Assembly (NCBI GenBank): GCA_905221605.1
Contig: CAJNDS010002091.1
Coordinates: 62,001 to 126,000 of the forward strand
Source: Symbiodinium natans
Lineage: Eukaryota; Sar; Dinophyceae; Suessiales; Symbiodiniaceae
DNA: 64,000 nucleotides
Direction of reading: 5' to 3'
In this document: one piece after another, positions 10,174-21,079 of the stretch
How positions within the stretch are numbered: position 1 is the first letter of the stretch
How the letters are laid out: each line of letters starts with the position of its first letter
The notes under the pieces: model-generated
The model's database searches: none
Told to the model about the DNA's origin: nothing
The model's input: only the letters and a program-made list of their open reading frames with translations
Made by a program: the position numbers and the translations under genes

Positions 10174-10431
10174 TTAGGGCTTCACTTGTGGGGGGCACTG
10201 GGGGCCTTGAGACACAACGGCCCAAAATCCCTATACAGCTCGAAGCCTAAATCCATGCAGGGCCCACATGAACCCTACAAATGAGGTCATGTCCGCGATG
10301 CTACTAAGGATCCTTGCTAAGGTGTCTGAGCCACAAGCCCTTTTAGGGTTCATGTGGTCCCCAAAGGAAAGCCCTAAACCCTAAACCCTAGACCCTAAGT
10401 CCCTAATTAGCGAGCGAGGGTCATCAGCTCC

Positions 10432-10498
10432 AGCGCGCGCTGCCACTCGCCGCACTTCTCACAGGCGGAGATGGCGGCGTTACAGCTGACCACCTTGT
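10432..10498 (-). CDS. PPR exon fragment
   Basis: The minus strand reads [18 protein letters not shown] followed by QRALELM, nearly one complete PPR repeat with both helices. It is the best single PPR match in the left half of the window. Confidence 0.75.
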
Positions 10499-10641
10499 GC
10501 GACCCTTGATCTTATTCCCCTATTTGGTGGTTTCCAAGATTGTTTTTTTTTTTTTGGGGGGGGCTCATTATAAGAGAATGCTACTATGTGGGGTCTGCTT
10601 TAGGGCTCCCTCAACCCGCATGTAACCCCCCCAAAAAAAGA

Positions 10642-10642
<1 letters not shown>

Positions 10643-10672
<30 letters not shown>

Positions 10673-10727
10673 TGATCGTATATATATATATATAAGAGAG
10701 AGAGAGATATATATATATATATATAAA
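10643..10727. repeat. TA/GA microsatellite
   Basis: (TA)n, then a short GATCG interruption, more (TA)n, (GA)6 and (TA)n, forming an imperfect palindrome. Confidence 0.95.
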
Positions 10728-10812
10728 TCCTAAGTAGTCCCTATATACCTAAGTAGCCCCTACAGTAGCCCGAAGGTCCATATTATGGGAGCCCCTCCTT
10801 TACTCTTTACTT

Positions 10813-10957
10813 GGAGGTTCAGGGTACTTCAAAACAAACTTGTAACTGGACTTGTAAGCGACTAAACAGCCCCTAAAGTACCCGAATATGGGTATTTGGG
10901 GCGGGGGGAAGTAAGCGCACTTCTAATTGGGTTATTAAGTACCCTGAGCCTCCCCGT
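10813..10957. repeat. Introner-like element, family C
   Basis: CTTGGAGGTTCAGGGTAC at the left and GTACCCTGAGCCTCCCCG at the right. The right terminus is decayed. Confidence 0.8.
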
Positions 10958-11307
10958 AGGGCTACTAGTTTTGGCTTTGTTATTTGCTAATGGTTTTCGG
11001 GTTTAGTGCTTTAGATTTTTTTTTTTCTCGGGTTTTCGGGTGTAGGGATTTGTGGGTTAAGGCTTTCGGTTGTAGGGTTTCGGGTAGGGTTCCCAGCCCC
11101 CTAACTCGGAGTCTACGATATCTCGGTAGGCCCGAGACATTGGGACTGCCAAACCAACTGCCTGAGCCCCAAACCCCAAACCCCAAACCCGAAGAGTGTA
11201 CTGTGTCCTGTGGTCGTTCAGCCCTACAAAACTCTTAACCCTTTCTTGGCCAAATCAACACGACCCCGAAGTTTCGGGTTGAGGGTCTAGCTTTGCAGGG
11301 TTTAGGG

Positions 11308-11425
11308 CCACTTGGCAGCTCACCAACCATATTATAAGAAGGGCACCCTTTTTTGGGTTGGCTACTTTGTAAGGGAAGCCAGAAGCCAAACAAAAAGGGA
11401 AAAGGGTACCACTGGGCTACCAGGG
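11308..11425. repeat. Introner-like element, family A
   Basis: The left end CTTGGCAGCTCACCAACC and right end GGTACCACTGGGCTACCAG surround AGGGCACCCTTTTTTGGG. Family A is the most frequent type in the window. Confidence 0.85.
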
Positions 11426-11487
11426 CCAACCAAAGCCACAAGGCTCCCTGAAACGAGAGCCGATGTGCCCCTAGTACTTGTTTTTGT

Positions 11488-11519
11488 GGGGTGGGGGGGG
11501 GGGGGGGGGGGGGGGGGGT
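11488..11519. repeat. Poly-G run
   Basis: An almost unbroken run of about 30 G. Length is prone to assembly error. Confidence 0.9.
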
Positions 11520-11756
11520 GGTTCTGCCCCACATGTAGAGGGCTATCACCATTTGTAGGGTTTTGGGAGTCACCCTAAACCCTACACCTTATAAACCCTA
11601 CACCTTATAAACCCTAAACCTTATAAACCCTAAACCCTAACCCCTAAACCCTAAACCCTAAACCCTAAACCCAAAGTTTGAGAAAAGGCGCACTGCTCTC
11701 CACCCGAAGGCCATGCATGGAGTCGAGAAGAAAGCAGGCAACCTGCTTCTCTGGCA

Positions 11757-11938
11757 TGGGTTTAGGGTTTAGGGTTTAGGGTTTAGGGTTTAGGGTTTAG
11801 GGTTTAGGGTTTAGGGTTTAGGGTTTAGGGTTTAGGGTTTAGGGTTTAGGGTTTAGGGTTTAGGGTTTAGGGTTTCGGGTTTCGGGTTTCGGGTTTCGGG
11901 TTTCGGGTTTCGGGTTTCGGGCTTAGGGTTTAGGGTTT
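11757..11938. repeat. Telomere-type array grading into TTTCGGG variant
   Basis: About 16 perfect TTTAGGG units pass abruptly into 7 consecutive TTTCGGG units and back to TTTAGGG. The block of identical variants points to local amplification of a mutated unit. Confidence 0.95.
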
Positions 11939-12269
11939 AGTAAGGGTTAAGGATTTAGGGTTTTATGTTTTACGAAGGTTTGGGTTAGAGGGATACAGGG
12001 ATCTACAGGGTGTACAGGGTTGATGTACGGGATGTGGGGTATCGAGTATGCGGTATGCTTAGATGGATCTAAGGTTACTACGGGTTCCGGGAACCAGCTT
12101 AGAGAGGTAAGGGAGTTCAAACCCTAAACTTAGAGAGGGGTCGCTGCCGTCCAGCGACAGAGCCCGCACGGTTTGGGCTAAACCCTAAGCCCTAAACCCT
12201 ACACCCTAAACCCTAAACCCTCAACCCAAAACCCAAAACCGCCCGAGCGCCCATACGAGTTGCCCTCAC

Positions 12270-12375
12270 TTGGGAGGTTCATGGTACTTACTGACCAAAA
12301 AGCATTTGCACTTATAGAACCGAGCTATAAGCACATTAGGGAAATTACGGGGTTTATAAGTGGGTTATAAGGCCA
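12270..12375. repeat. Truncated family C introner
   Basis: CTTGGGAGGTTCATGGTACT and internal GTTTATAAGTGGGTTATAAG are family C sequence; the right terminal repeat is absent. Confidence 0.6.
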
Positions 12376-12867
12376 ACGACCCTGGCCCTGCTTCTAGCCG
12401 AGGGGATGGCCGTATCAAGGAACCCTAAGCCCCGCATCGTTGCCGCGGTTAGGATTCAGGGTTCAGGATTTGTAGGATTTAGGGTGTTGGATTTCGGATT
12501 CCGGGCCTTTCTTTTCGCCTTCCTCAACACTTCTTTTTGGGACTGGACCACATTGAGCTAGTCTTTGTGGGGTTTGCTGGTCTTCTCGTCGGTGCGGGAA
12601 GTCTTCTCACCTCTCAGCTCGTCACAACGGGTCCGTTTGTGGTACCAGAATGGAATTCAATTTCTCAAACAACCCTCAACCCTCCTCAACCCTCAACCCT
12701 CAACCCTCAACCCTAAACCCTAAACCCTATTTAGTATGGTTAGGTAGTACTGCAAATGGACCCTCTGGGAAAACTTCGAAGCTGAGGAGAATGGAGTCTC
12801 CTAGACTTTCAGCTTCGGGGGCTACTCTCAGACTCGAATGCAATCTTCAAGTCTGGGATGTCCACAG

Positions 12868-12963
12868 GTTTAGGGTTTAGGGTTTAGGGTTTAGGGTTTA
12901 GGGTTTAGGGTTTAGGGTTTAGGGTTTAGGGTTTAGGGTTTAGGGTTTAGGGTTTAGGGTTTA
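12868..12963. repeat. Telomere-type array, about 13 perfect units
   Basis: Uninterrupted TTTAGGG units. The unique sequence 12,970-13,340 to its right holds no gene I can support. Confidence 0.95.
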
Positions 12964-13569
12964 TGGGGCCTTGGCTCGAGAGATGTACGGTTTAGGGTTT
13001 TGGGTTGACATATCTATAAAAAAACGGAAAACATCCCCATCTCCAACAGAATGACGCCATTTCCCGCGCAGGACCAGTTCAGATTTCAGATCCTTGCACC
13101 GCATGATCTCATTCCACGCGTGGAACGCAGGCTCGGGCTTGCTGTGCTACTTCCGAGGGGCGTCACAAACCACACATCCACGAGACCTCGGATCTTCAAA
13201 GTGGTACCACTGGTCTTGTGGACAAACTGCTGGTAACGCTCGATCGTCTTACGGATCCCCCGGCAATGAGTAACTTGCCGGCAAGTTAGACTGCATGCTG
13301 GTCTTCCCAACCTTCATGACTTCGTGTTGTCCATCGACGGGTTTAGGGTTTAGGGTTTAGGGTTTAGGGTTTAGGGTTTAGGGTTTAGGGTTTAGGGTTT
13401 AGGGTTTAAGGTTGCTTTTCTTGCAGGTGGCGGCCAATCAGAGGGAAGGACGGTCTGCAGGGGTTAGGACTTGGGGTTTCGGGGTGAGGTTAGCCCTCAA
13501 ATGCAGGACGGGGGTTTTGGGGTTTAGGGTTTAGGGTTTAGGGTTTAGGGTTTAGGGTTTAGGGTTTAG

Positions 13570-13625
13570 GGTGCGTGCCTGCCACTGCCACGCCTTCTCG
13601 CAGGCGCTGACCAGGGCCTATGATG
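13570..13625 (-). CDS. PPR exon fragment
   Basis: The minus strand reads ALVSACEKAWQWQAR, the PPR signature across the helix A/helix B turn, bounded on the left by a TTTAGGG array. Confidence 0.6.
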
Positions 13626-13723
13626 CACAACTGCAAACACTACGGTTTAGGGTTTAGGTTTAGGGTTTATAGGGTTTGGGGTGTAACAAATTGAAACGTC
13701 GCTCAAGAACACCTCATCCATAT

Positions 13724-13826
13724 TTTGGGATTTCCCCCTTATACTAACAGTCATTAATGGGGATTATAGTAGGGGGGGGGGTACTATCATCCCGATCAAA
13801 GACTGTTAGTATAAGAGGGATCCATA
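13724..13826. repeat. Introner-like element, family B
   Basis: GGGATTTCCCCCTTATACTA and GACTGTTAGTATAAGAGGG inverted arms around a poly-G containing centre. Confidence 0.8.
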
Positions 13827-14122
13827 CTACTGAAACCTTCTGGGTGCTTCGGGTAATGCACAGAAGCTTTGTGACAGGCCTCTTCCCTCATGCTGCGCAT
13901 TCTTCAGTCACGCAGGGATCTAGGTAAACAATGGGTTCAGTTGTAGTACCTTGAGTTAGGTACCCGAAGTCCTGTCCAGTCGGGCTTAGGGGTACGTAAT
14001 TCCAGAATATGTTTACACATGGGCCCTCGCGGTTAAGCATGCTGTGTAGGTTTGGGGTTTAGGATTCGTGTTTAGGGTGTATATAAGGTTTAGGGTTTAA
14101 GGTTTAGGGCTTAGGGCTACCG

Positions 14123-14410
14123 TCATCCTGGCTGCATGCATGTTGCACTGAAGGTGATGTTGCTCGGCTCCACCTGTAGGGTCGGATCTGAATTGAGCTC
14201 CCTATGCAAGTCTTCCTGAACACTTGCGACAAAGGCTTGGGTACCAAGGCTTAAAACTTTGGTTCTTGTCATCTTCGTTAAGGTACTTATAACCTCCTTC
14301 ATAAGGTGGTACCTTAAACCCCAAACCCTAAGCCCTAAACGCGAAACCCAAAAACCCGCTGTGAAATGGCAGCACCAAGGGGCTCCCTGCTCGCGGGGCG
14401 TGGCTTGCAT
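14123..14410 (-). CDS. PPR exon fragments with a short intron between
   Basis: The left part of this minus-strand frame reads TLQVEPSNITFSATCM, matching the linker and helix A of a PPR repeat (VEPD-x-ITFSA). A GGTACCTTAA/TTAAGGTAC inverted repeat and telomere-type variants lie near 14280-14340, so the right part (to 14410) is probably a separate exon. Assignment of the right part is weak. Confidence 0.5.
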   Translation of the reverse strand: MQATPREQGAPWCCHFTAGFWVSRLGLRVWGLRYHLMKEVISTLTKMTRTKVLSLGTQAFVASVQEDLHRELNSDPTLQVEPSNITFSATCMQPG

Positions 14411-14704
14411 GGTGGAATTAGTGCATTAGGTGCCTTATCTTCCCCTCACGCCTGCGTAACCTTGGAGGGCACTTAAAAGGAAGATAAAGATTATCATACA
14501 CCCTCAACCGTTTAAGGAATTGGTAAAATGCTAAAGTGTGCCCTTCTACTTCGTTTTCTTTACGAGAGATTTGGGGTTTGGGCCAATTAGGCTTAGGCTT
14601 GAGGTTTTAGGTTTTAGGATTTATGCTTTTTAGGCTTTAGGCTTTGCGGTTTAGGGTTTAGCCTTCGCTGTTTTGGGTTCTTGGGTTGGGCCTTCCACAC
14701 GTGC

Positions 14705-14775
14705 AGCTGGTCAAGCAGCGCCAAGGCTGAGCGCCATTCCCCTGCTTTCTCACACGCGGAGATAGCCTCAGAGGG
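14705..14775 (-). CDS. PPR exon fragment
   Basis: The minus strand reads EAISACEKAGEWRSALALL, then DQLH, nearly one full PPR repeat. A further weak piece, REMQKKGACPW at 15008-15055, may precede it in the same gene. Confidence 0.75.
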
Positions 14776-15066
14776 CTTGGGGTTGTAGGGCTTCAGGGCT
14801 TTAGGGCTTAGGGTTCAGGGTTTAGGTTTCGGGGTCTTGGGGATTTAGGTTTAGGTTTCAAGCCTCGGGCTTACGGCTTGTCTCTGGACGGGAGCCTGGC
14901 GATTTCGAGTAAAACCACCCCCGGTGGAGTTGCAGTTTAGCAAGTTGGGCTTCGAGTTTGTGATTGGAGTGCATGAGGTCACCCAGCGAACGATTGCCTA
15001 GTAGTTGAGCACTGGCCAGCCCATGGGCATGCGCCCTTCTTTTGCATCTCGCGTCGACAGCCAGAT

Positions 15067-15189
15067 CTTGGGATGTTCCCCCTTGGGGGTTATAGTAGGG
15101 GGTACTATGCTCCCTATTAAGGGGTACTATAATCCCGATTAAGGGGTACTAGAATCCCTATTCAGGACTGTTAGTATATGGGGGAACAT
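15067..15189. repeat. Introner-like element, family B
   Basis: CTTGGGATGTTCCCCCTTG at the left, GGGGGAACATC at the right. The core contains GGGGTACTA repeated three times, an internal tandem expansion. Confidence 0.85.
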
Positions 15190-15203
15190 CGACAGCCAGA
15201 TCC

Positions 15204-16963
15204 AAGTGGCTTGAAACAAAAACGGCGTAGCGGCGTAGCGTCTTGAAGCAAAGCAAGACTCTCAACAGAACAAGGATGGTGAGTCTTGGAAGATTCACGC
15301 ATCGATGAACACTGAGCCCGAAACTCTAAACCCAGTAAATACTTCACTAAACCCTTCAAAAAGTGCAAGGGCAAACCATTTTGGCTTATATGCACGCTCC
15401 CAAAGGAAAGCATATTTCAGGGCAGAACTGCCCAAAGGCTCCGGCAGGATTGATTCTTGTGGACATGGCTATCTATGTAACTGTGTCCGGCTATATCGTG
15501 ATAAGCTGCTAGTGAAGACTGAGAACTGTAGATAAACAGGGGCTGCAAACGAGTTAACATTTGCACCCGGTAGCACTTTGCCGACAAAACGGCTGCAGCA
15601 GAAGTCGGTTGTGTGGCCAACGTGCTTCCCGAAAACCTCTTTTGCAGTTCTTTGTTCAGCTACATTGGAACTTGCATATTGAAGTTGCATATCCAGTACC
15701 TGCATGAAGCACACCGTCCGTTGCTTGACTACTTTGTAACAAGAGAAAACATATGGTAGGATCCAAAGTTTAGCGGTATAGATAAACATACATGAGCTTG
15801 ATTCGTCGGCGCCTTTGGGGGATGCCTGCACACTTTTGCATGCATGGGCCAAGGCTTTCGCTTGCAAGCCCACGCAAACAATGAAACTCGAGCAAAGATG
15901 AGAAACATCTGGCTCTATGTTGTCATGACGTGGCATGATGCGGTTTGCACGTGAATTGCGCACACAAATGGGCTGCCTATTGCTACCCTCCGATACCTGG
16001 CCACGAGTGAAACAGCAAGGGCCGGAACATAAACCCTCCCAGCGCTGAGCCTTTGCAGTTGGAACTCATTGCTGCCAGGCTGTGTGCGCTACTCCGTCAT
16101 TGAGCTAAACCAAGAGCCCGCAAACGCCGATTAAACCTGAACTCCAATCCCCTGAGTCAAGAACGACGGCATTCCGCTCTAACGACCAGGTGGCAGCGTG
16201 AAACAAAGTAGGCGTACCGGCTTGAAGCAAAACAACGCTCTCGAATCTTGTCAAGTTCACGCATCGACTTAAATTAACACTAAGCCCGAAACTCTAAACC
16301 CAGCAATAGATAGCAATAGTTTCTAAACCCTTCAAAAAGCGCAAGTGCAAACCATTTTGGCTTATATGCACGCTCCCAAAGGAAAGCATATTTCAGGACA
16401 GAACTGCCCAAAGGCTCCGGCAGGATTGATTTCTGCAGTGGACATGGCTATCTATGTAAACCGTGTCCGGCTAAGTCGTGATAAGCACTGCCAGTGAAAA
16501 CTGAAAATTTGCACACGGGAGCACTTTGCCGACAAAACATGGCCGAAGTTGTGTGGCCAATGTGCTTCCCGAAAGCCGCTTTTGCAGTTCTAAGTTCTTT
16601 GTTCAGCTACATTAGAAGTTGCCTATATTAAAGTTGTATATCCGGCAACTGCATGAAGCACACCATCCTTTGCTTGACTACTTCGTAACGAGACAAAACA
16701 TATGGTAGGATCCAAAGTTTAACGGTATAGCTAAACATGCATGAGCTTGATTTGTCGGCGCCTTTGGGGTATACCTGCACACTTGTTGCATGCATGGGCC
16801 AAGGCATTCGCTTGCAAGCCACGCAAACAATAATGACCATGGAGCAAAAACAGAGTATCCATAACGTGTCATGATGCTGTTTGCGCGTGAAATTCGCCGA
16901 CAAATGGGCCGCCTGTTGCTACCCTCCGACCGATACCTGGCCACGAGAGGAACAGCAAGGGCC
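15204..16963. repeat. Diverged direct duplication, two copies of about 0.8 kb
   Basis: Copy 1 (15204-16024) and copy 2 (16195-16963) share long blocks in the same order, such as AAACCATTTTGGCTTATATG, GGCTCCGGCAGGATTGATT and CCTGGCCACGAG. They differ by many small indels. A minus-strand frame of 164 codons in copy 1 (15469-15963) is broken by frameshifts in copy 2, although the segments SSCMF-YT-KLWILPYV are alike. This may be a decayed gene or a non-coding repeat. The segment is free of telomere-type arrays. Confidence 0.85.
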
Positions 16964-17034
16964 GATGAACAGAATGCCCCCACTAACTTTGAGTTAAATC
17001 AAGAAGCCGTGCACCCTATAACTGCCTATAAACC

Positions 17035-17130
17035 CCAAACCCTAAACCCCAAACCCTAAACCCCAAATCCTACCCTAAACCCCAAACCCTAAACCCTCAA
17101 CCCTAAACTCCCTAAACCCTAAACCCAAAA
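17035..17130. repeat. Telomere-type array just past the membrane-protein stop
   Basis: CCCTAAA units mixed with CCCCAAA variants lie about 20 nt beyond the stop codon at 17149. Confidence 0.9.
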
Positions 17131-17148
17131 CCATGCACCGGGTGTACC

Positions 17149-19171
17149 TCAGGTAGCCGACTCACAGCAAAGGCGGTACAAATCCGAGGGTGTCAGCTGG
17201 ATGCCGAGCATCTCTGCCTGGCCGAATACACGGTTTAGGGTTTAGGGTTTAGGGAGGCATTTACCTTTAGCTATACAGGGTTTAGGGTTTAGGGTTATCT
17301 ACTCTTAAACGATAGTATCCTTGGCATAATCTAAGCCATTTCTGAATTAAGGTATATTGGGCCCTTTGCCTGCTTCGCTTGATCTTGGGCTTAGCTTCGA
17401 GGCTCAGGGCCGGGGTGTTTTCCAAGGATTCTGGCCTGGCAGTTACAACCCGCCAGTAAGCCCCATGAACCATTAAAGGTGTTTTGCGCTAAACCCTAAA
17501 CCCTAAACCCTAAACCCTAAACCCGAAACCCTAAACCCTAAACCAAAAACCCAACACCCAAAACCCAAAACCCAAAACCCTGAACACTAAACCCTAAACC
17601 CTAAACCCTGAGAACCCTAAACCCTGGGTGGCCTGCCGCTTGTGGAAGAAAAAGGCCGCCTGTTGTGCTGAGATGCTGTCCAGCGGAACGACGACGTTGC
17701 TGGCCTTCTTCCTTGGGTTTAGGGTTTAGGGTTTAGGGTTTAGGGTTTAGGGTTTAGGGTTTAGGGTTTAGGGTTTAGGGTTTTCACAAGGGTTTAGGGT
17801 TTAGGGTTCAGGGTTTAGGGCTATAACCCCCCCCCCCCCCCCAAAAAAAAAAAAAAAGTCAGGTCAAACACCCTCTCTACTACTGTAATCCCTATTGCTA
17901 GGTACCGAAAAACCAAGGCTGGTTACATGGTCCATTAGTATGGGCCCTTAAAAGGGGGCCCCTTATACACACCAATTAAGGGACCGCGAAACTCCCACGT
18001 ACCATAATTCCCAAGGTTCTGCTTATGGCGCACCACCGCGCCCAACTCTGCTAGGCAGCCGCTCAGCGTGCCTCCCTGAGGATTGTGCCCAAACCAGGCA
18101 TCTACATCTTCTTGGGCTTCGGCCTTCGTGAGGTGCAGGTCTTCGAACCTGGGTTTAGGGTTTAGGGTTTAGGGTGTAGGGTTTAGGGTTTAGGGTTTAG
18201 GGTTTAGGGTTTAGGGTTGCCCAGTAGTTCCCCGAGGAAGAGAGATGAACAGGGTACGTAGGCTGAATTGCTTTAGCCGTTCTTGCTTCTACTAACTGTT
18301 CTCGCTGCCATGGCTCTTCTGACTATCGCTATTCTGAGGTTTACCCTAAACCCTAAACCCTAAACCCAGTTGCTAGGATGACTCGTGCTTGTTCTGTTGC
18401 TTCGGTGTTTTTTCGAGCTTTTTCCAACGACCTGACAGGTTCCGCTGCAAACCCTAGAAGCAGGTGCCTAAACCCTAAACCCTAAACCCTAAACCCTAAA
18501 CCCTAAACCCTAAACCCTAAACCCTAAACCCTAAACCCTAAACCCTAAACCCTAAACCCTAAACCCTAAACCCTAAACCCAGTTGCTAGGATGACTCGTG
18601 CTTGTTCTGTTGCTTCGGTGTTTTTTCGAGCTTTTTCCAACGACCTGACAGGTTCCGCTGCAAACCCTAGAAGCAGGTGCCTAAACCCTAAACCCTAAAC
18701 CCTAAACCCTAAACCCTAAACCCTAAACCCTAAACCCTAAACCCTAAACCCTAAACCCTAAACCCTAAACCCTAAACAATCCTGGAAGCTCGTGGACGAT
18801 GTTGTGGGCCTTGATGGCGCTCTGGATGTAGAGAGGAGAGAGGCATGCCATGAACAGGCATAGGATGGCCACAATGACGCACAGGATGATGAGGCCTGCA
18901 GTGAGGTTTAGGGTTTAGGGTTTAGGGTTTAGGGTTTAGGGTTTAGGGTTTAGGGTTTAGGGTTTTAGGATCATAGTGAATAAGAAATAACTCTACATAT
19001 ACACATTTCTTTTACATGCGCAGATATAAAAACATGTTTGAATATGTGGATTTATCTGTTTATTTCCGTAGAGACTGAGAGAGAGAATACGTATACATAC
19101 ATATACACGCATAAACAGTAAATCAAGACAAGTACATGTTCAGTGCTAAAAAATGTGCATGTGTGCGTGTG

Positions 19172-19203
<32 letters not shown>

Positions 19204-20383
19204 GATATACATCCGTACATATTCTCCCCTTCCCCCGCTTTCCCCCCCCCCCCCCCTCCGTCCCCGCCCACACACACACACACCGGCCTGCAGCCCGCCT
19301 CCCCCCCACCCACCCCCGAACCCCGAACCGTTTCACACATGGCTTCCTGAGCTGAAATGGTGCCGCCTCTGCCCAATAGAGTGCAACCTTGAACACTATC
19401 TCATATAGGGGCCTGAATCATTAGAATAGGGTTTTGGGGGTTTTGCAGTCCAAGTCTACAGGGACCATCAGGGAATCATGTCCGCAAATATTCCGAAGCC
19501 CCTAACCCCAAACCCCAGACCCGAAACCCTAAACCCAGAGCACTTTGTGGGGCAAACCTTGTGGAGGCCTCCAAGTGTTTTCACGGTCACCAGAAAGCGG
19601 ATAAGACATGGAAGCGCAAAAAGGCAGCCAACCAGAAAGCCTTGGCATTGGGTTTAGGGTTTCGGGTCGTAGCTTGGTAGCCCCAGCGGTTACATTTTTA
19701 ATAAGGGTGCCCTTTTGGGGGTTGGTTGCTTTGTGAGGGAATGTAGAAGAAGAAATAAAAGCAAAAGGGTACCACTGGGCTGCCAGGAAGCATAGATACG
19801 GCAGCCGCGACATGAACCCAATGTTCTTCAGGAACACGTGACAGCCCATCTCGCTTTGAACTTCTCCCACGCAAAGAAGGATGACGACCGTCATGATGGT
19901 CGAGAAGAGGTATCCCAGAAAGGAAACCACATAGAAGACCATGACCAAATCATTCATGAAGGGCAAAGCCTCTTGCACGTGTGCCTCACCAATGGCTTGG
20001 CCAATGTAGCCGTCCAAGAAGATATAGCCGCTGCCCACGAAGTCCTATACGGTGTGTGATCACGAGCAAACAGCTGCGATAAGCGTTGAGGGCTCTGTGT
20101 CAGGGATTCTGCTTGCACCTCTTTGTCTCTATAGTTGGCCTCCCTACTATAACATAGGGGCCGTTTTTTTGGGTGGCCATTCTAGTATAAATACAAAGGG
20201 GCCATGAGGGAATAACACTGGGAATTATTCCGAAACCCCTATATTACAGGGTTTAGGGTTTAGGGTCTAGGGTTTAGTGTTTGGGGCTTCTCCCTATGGG
20301 CCTCTTCGAGCCAGTCGGTGACATGATCAAAGGCCATCGGCACGATCACGGTGAGCATCAAGGCGCTGATCAGGCCCATGTTC
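17149..20383 (-). CDS. Multi-pass membrane protein, 3' seven exons
   Basis: Exons on the minus strand: 20383-20293, 20044-19792, 19640-19569, 18895-18790, 18148-18023, 17711-17633 and 17217-17149 (TGA). With one leading base from a split codon they give 265 codons in a single frame. At least four hydrophobic helices are visible: around GLISALMLTVIVPMAF, VMVFYVVSFLGYLFSTIMTV, LCFLVGCLFALPCLI and GLIILCVIVAILCLFMACL, followed by a soluble tail (DLHLTKAEAQEDVDAWFG) ending LYRLCCESAT. I do not recognise the family; a transporter, channel or sensor subunit would all fit. Introns begin GA, GC, GC, GC, GC and GC; the second and third carry perfect 4-bp duplications, GCTT and GCCT. Earlier exons probably exist to the right. 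Confidence 0.75.
17827..17857. repeat. C16-A15 homopolymer junction
   Basis: Sixteen C followed directly by fifteen A. Similar junctions occur at 31549-31576 (C14-A14), 49745-49775 (T13-G18, opposite strand), 10543-10563 and 56654-56685. Confidence 0.9.
18368..18778. repeat. 213-bp perfect tandem duplication of a unique segment plus telomere array
   Basis: A 110-bp unique sequence starting AGTTGCTAGGATGACTCG occurs at 18368 and, apparently without change, at 18581, each copy followed by about 14-15 CCCTAAA units. The unit therefore comprises unique DNA and its telomere array together, and the duplication is recent. It lies within the intron between the 18895-18790 and 18148-18023 exons. Confidence 0.95.
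19173..19310. repeat. TA, poly-C and CA microsatellites
   Basis: (TA)n at 19173-19210, a poly-C tract at 19243-19257 and (CA)n near 19270-19283. Open frames here are artefacts. Confidence 0.9.
19408..19500. repeat. Introner-like element, family Q
   Basis: AGGGGCCTGAATCATTAGAAT is shared with 24914, and GGGACCAT.AGGGAAT.. with 20190. The right end ATTCCGAAGCCCCTA pairs with the left TAGGGGC. It is moderately diverged. Confidence 0.6.
19674..19787. repeat. Introner of family A in the membrane-protein gene
   Basis: Between CTTGGTAGCCCCAGCGG and CCACTGGGCTGCCAG. The host intron (19641-19791) is longer than the element by about 30 nt of CCCGAAACCCTAAACCC-like sequence, and the GCTT duplication lies at the outer intron ends, so telomere-type DNA was added inside the duplication. 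Confidence 0.9.
20139..20250. repeat. Introner-like element, family Q
   Basis: ATAGGGGCC at the left and GAAACCCCTAT at the right surround TATAAATACAAAGGGGCCAT and GAGGGAATA blocks shared with 24914-25012. Confidence 0.6.
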
Positions 20384-21079
20384 CTGTACTGAACTTGGTT
20401 TAAGGTTTAGGGTTTAGGGTTTAGGGTTTAGGGTTCAAAAAGTAAAAACTTATTCCCAAGAATCCCGAAGGTTCGTGCATTCGCTGACGAGATTGTCCCT
20501 GGCGCCCTGAACCAGGCCTTTGCTTTCCTGGGGGGCGAGGGTCTAGGCAGCTGCATGGATGCTCCAGGCAACTGATGCGTGTGATGGCATGGACGCTTCT
20601 AGCCTGTGCATGTTCATGGTATGGGCATGACTGCTTCAGATGCACAAATGCTGGCCTTGGCCAGCCCTCAACCCCCCAACCCTAAACCCGAAACCACCCT
20701 TAAACCCGAAACTCAGATGTTCTTCAAGGCTGGGCCTATGAAGGACACAACCCTAAACCCTAAACCCTTTGCATCGGAAATACTCCGAAACACCACCCCT
20801 GTGAGGGCTTTGGAAGGATAAGCCTCGGCATCCTAAACCCTAAACCCTAAAACCTGTAAGCATCCGATACTCAAGACCTGTGTGGCTTGTTTTGAGAGCC
20901 TGAAACAAGATGGGCAGACAAGAAAGCACCCCGGCCCAGAACGATCCAGGAAGCCCTCCAGAAGGGTTTAGGGCTTGGTGTGCAGGGTTTAGGGTTTAGG
21001 GTTTCGGGCTTGGGGTTTAGGGTTTCGGGTTTCGGGTTCAGGATTATGCAAGCTATGGTCGAGCCCGGCCCCCGCACCC

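Noticed and set aside
15469-15963. Minus-strand frame of 164 codons in duplication copy 1
   Set aside because: Copy 2 breaks the frame; kept only as a possible relic within the duplication entry.
18368-18778. CRISPR-like array (repeats with unique spacers)
   Set aside because: The repeated element is a 7-mer telomere unit and the 'spacer' is an exact duplicate; the genome is eukaryotic.
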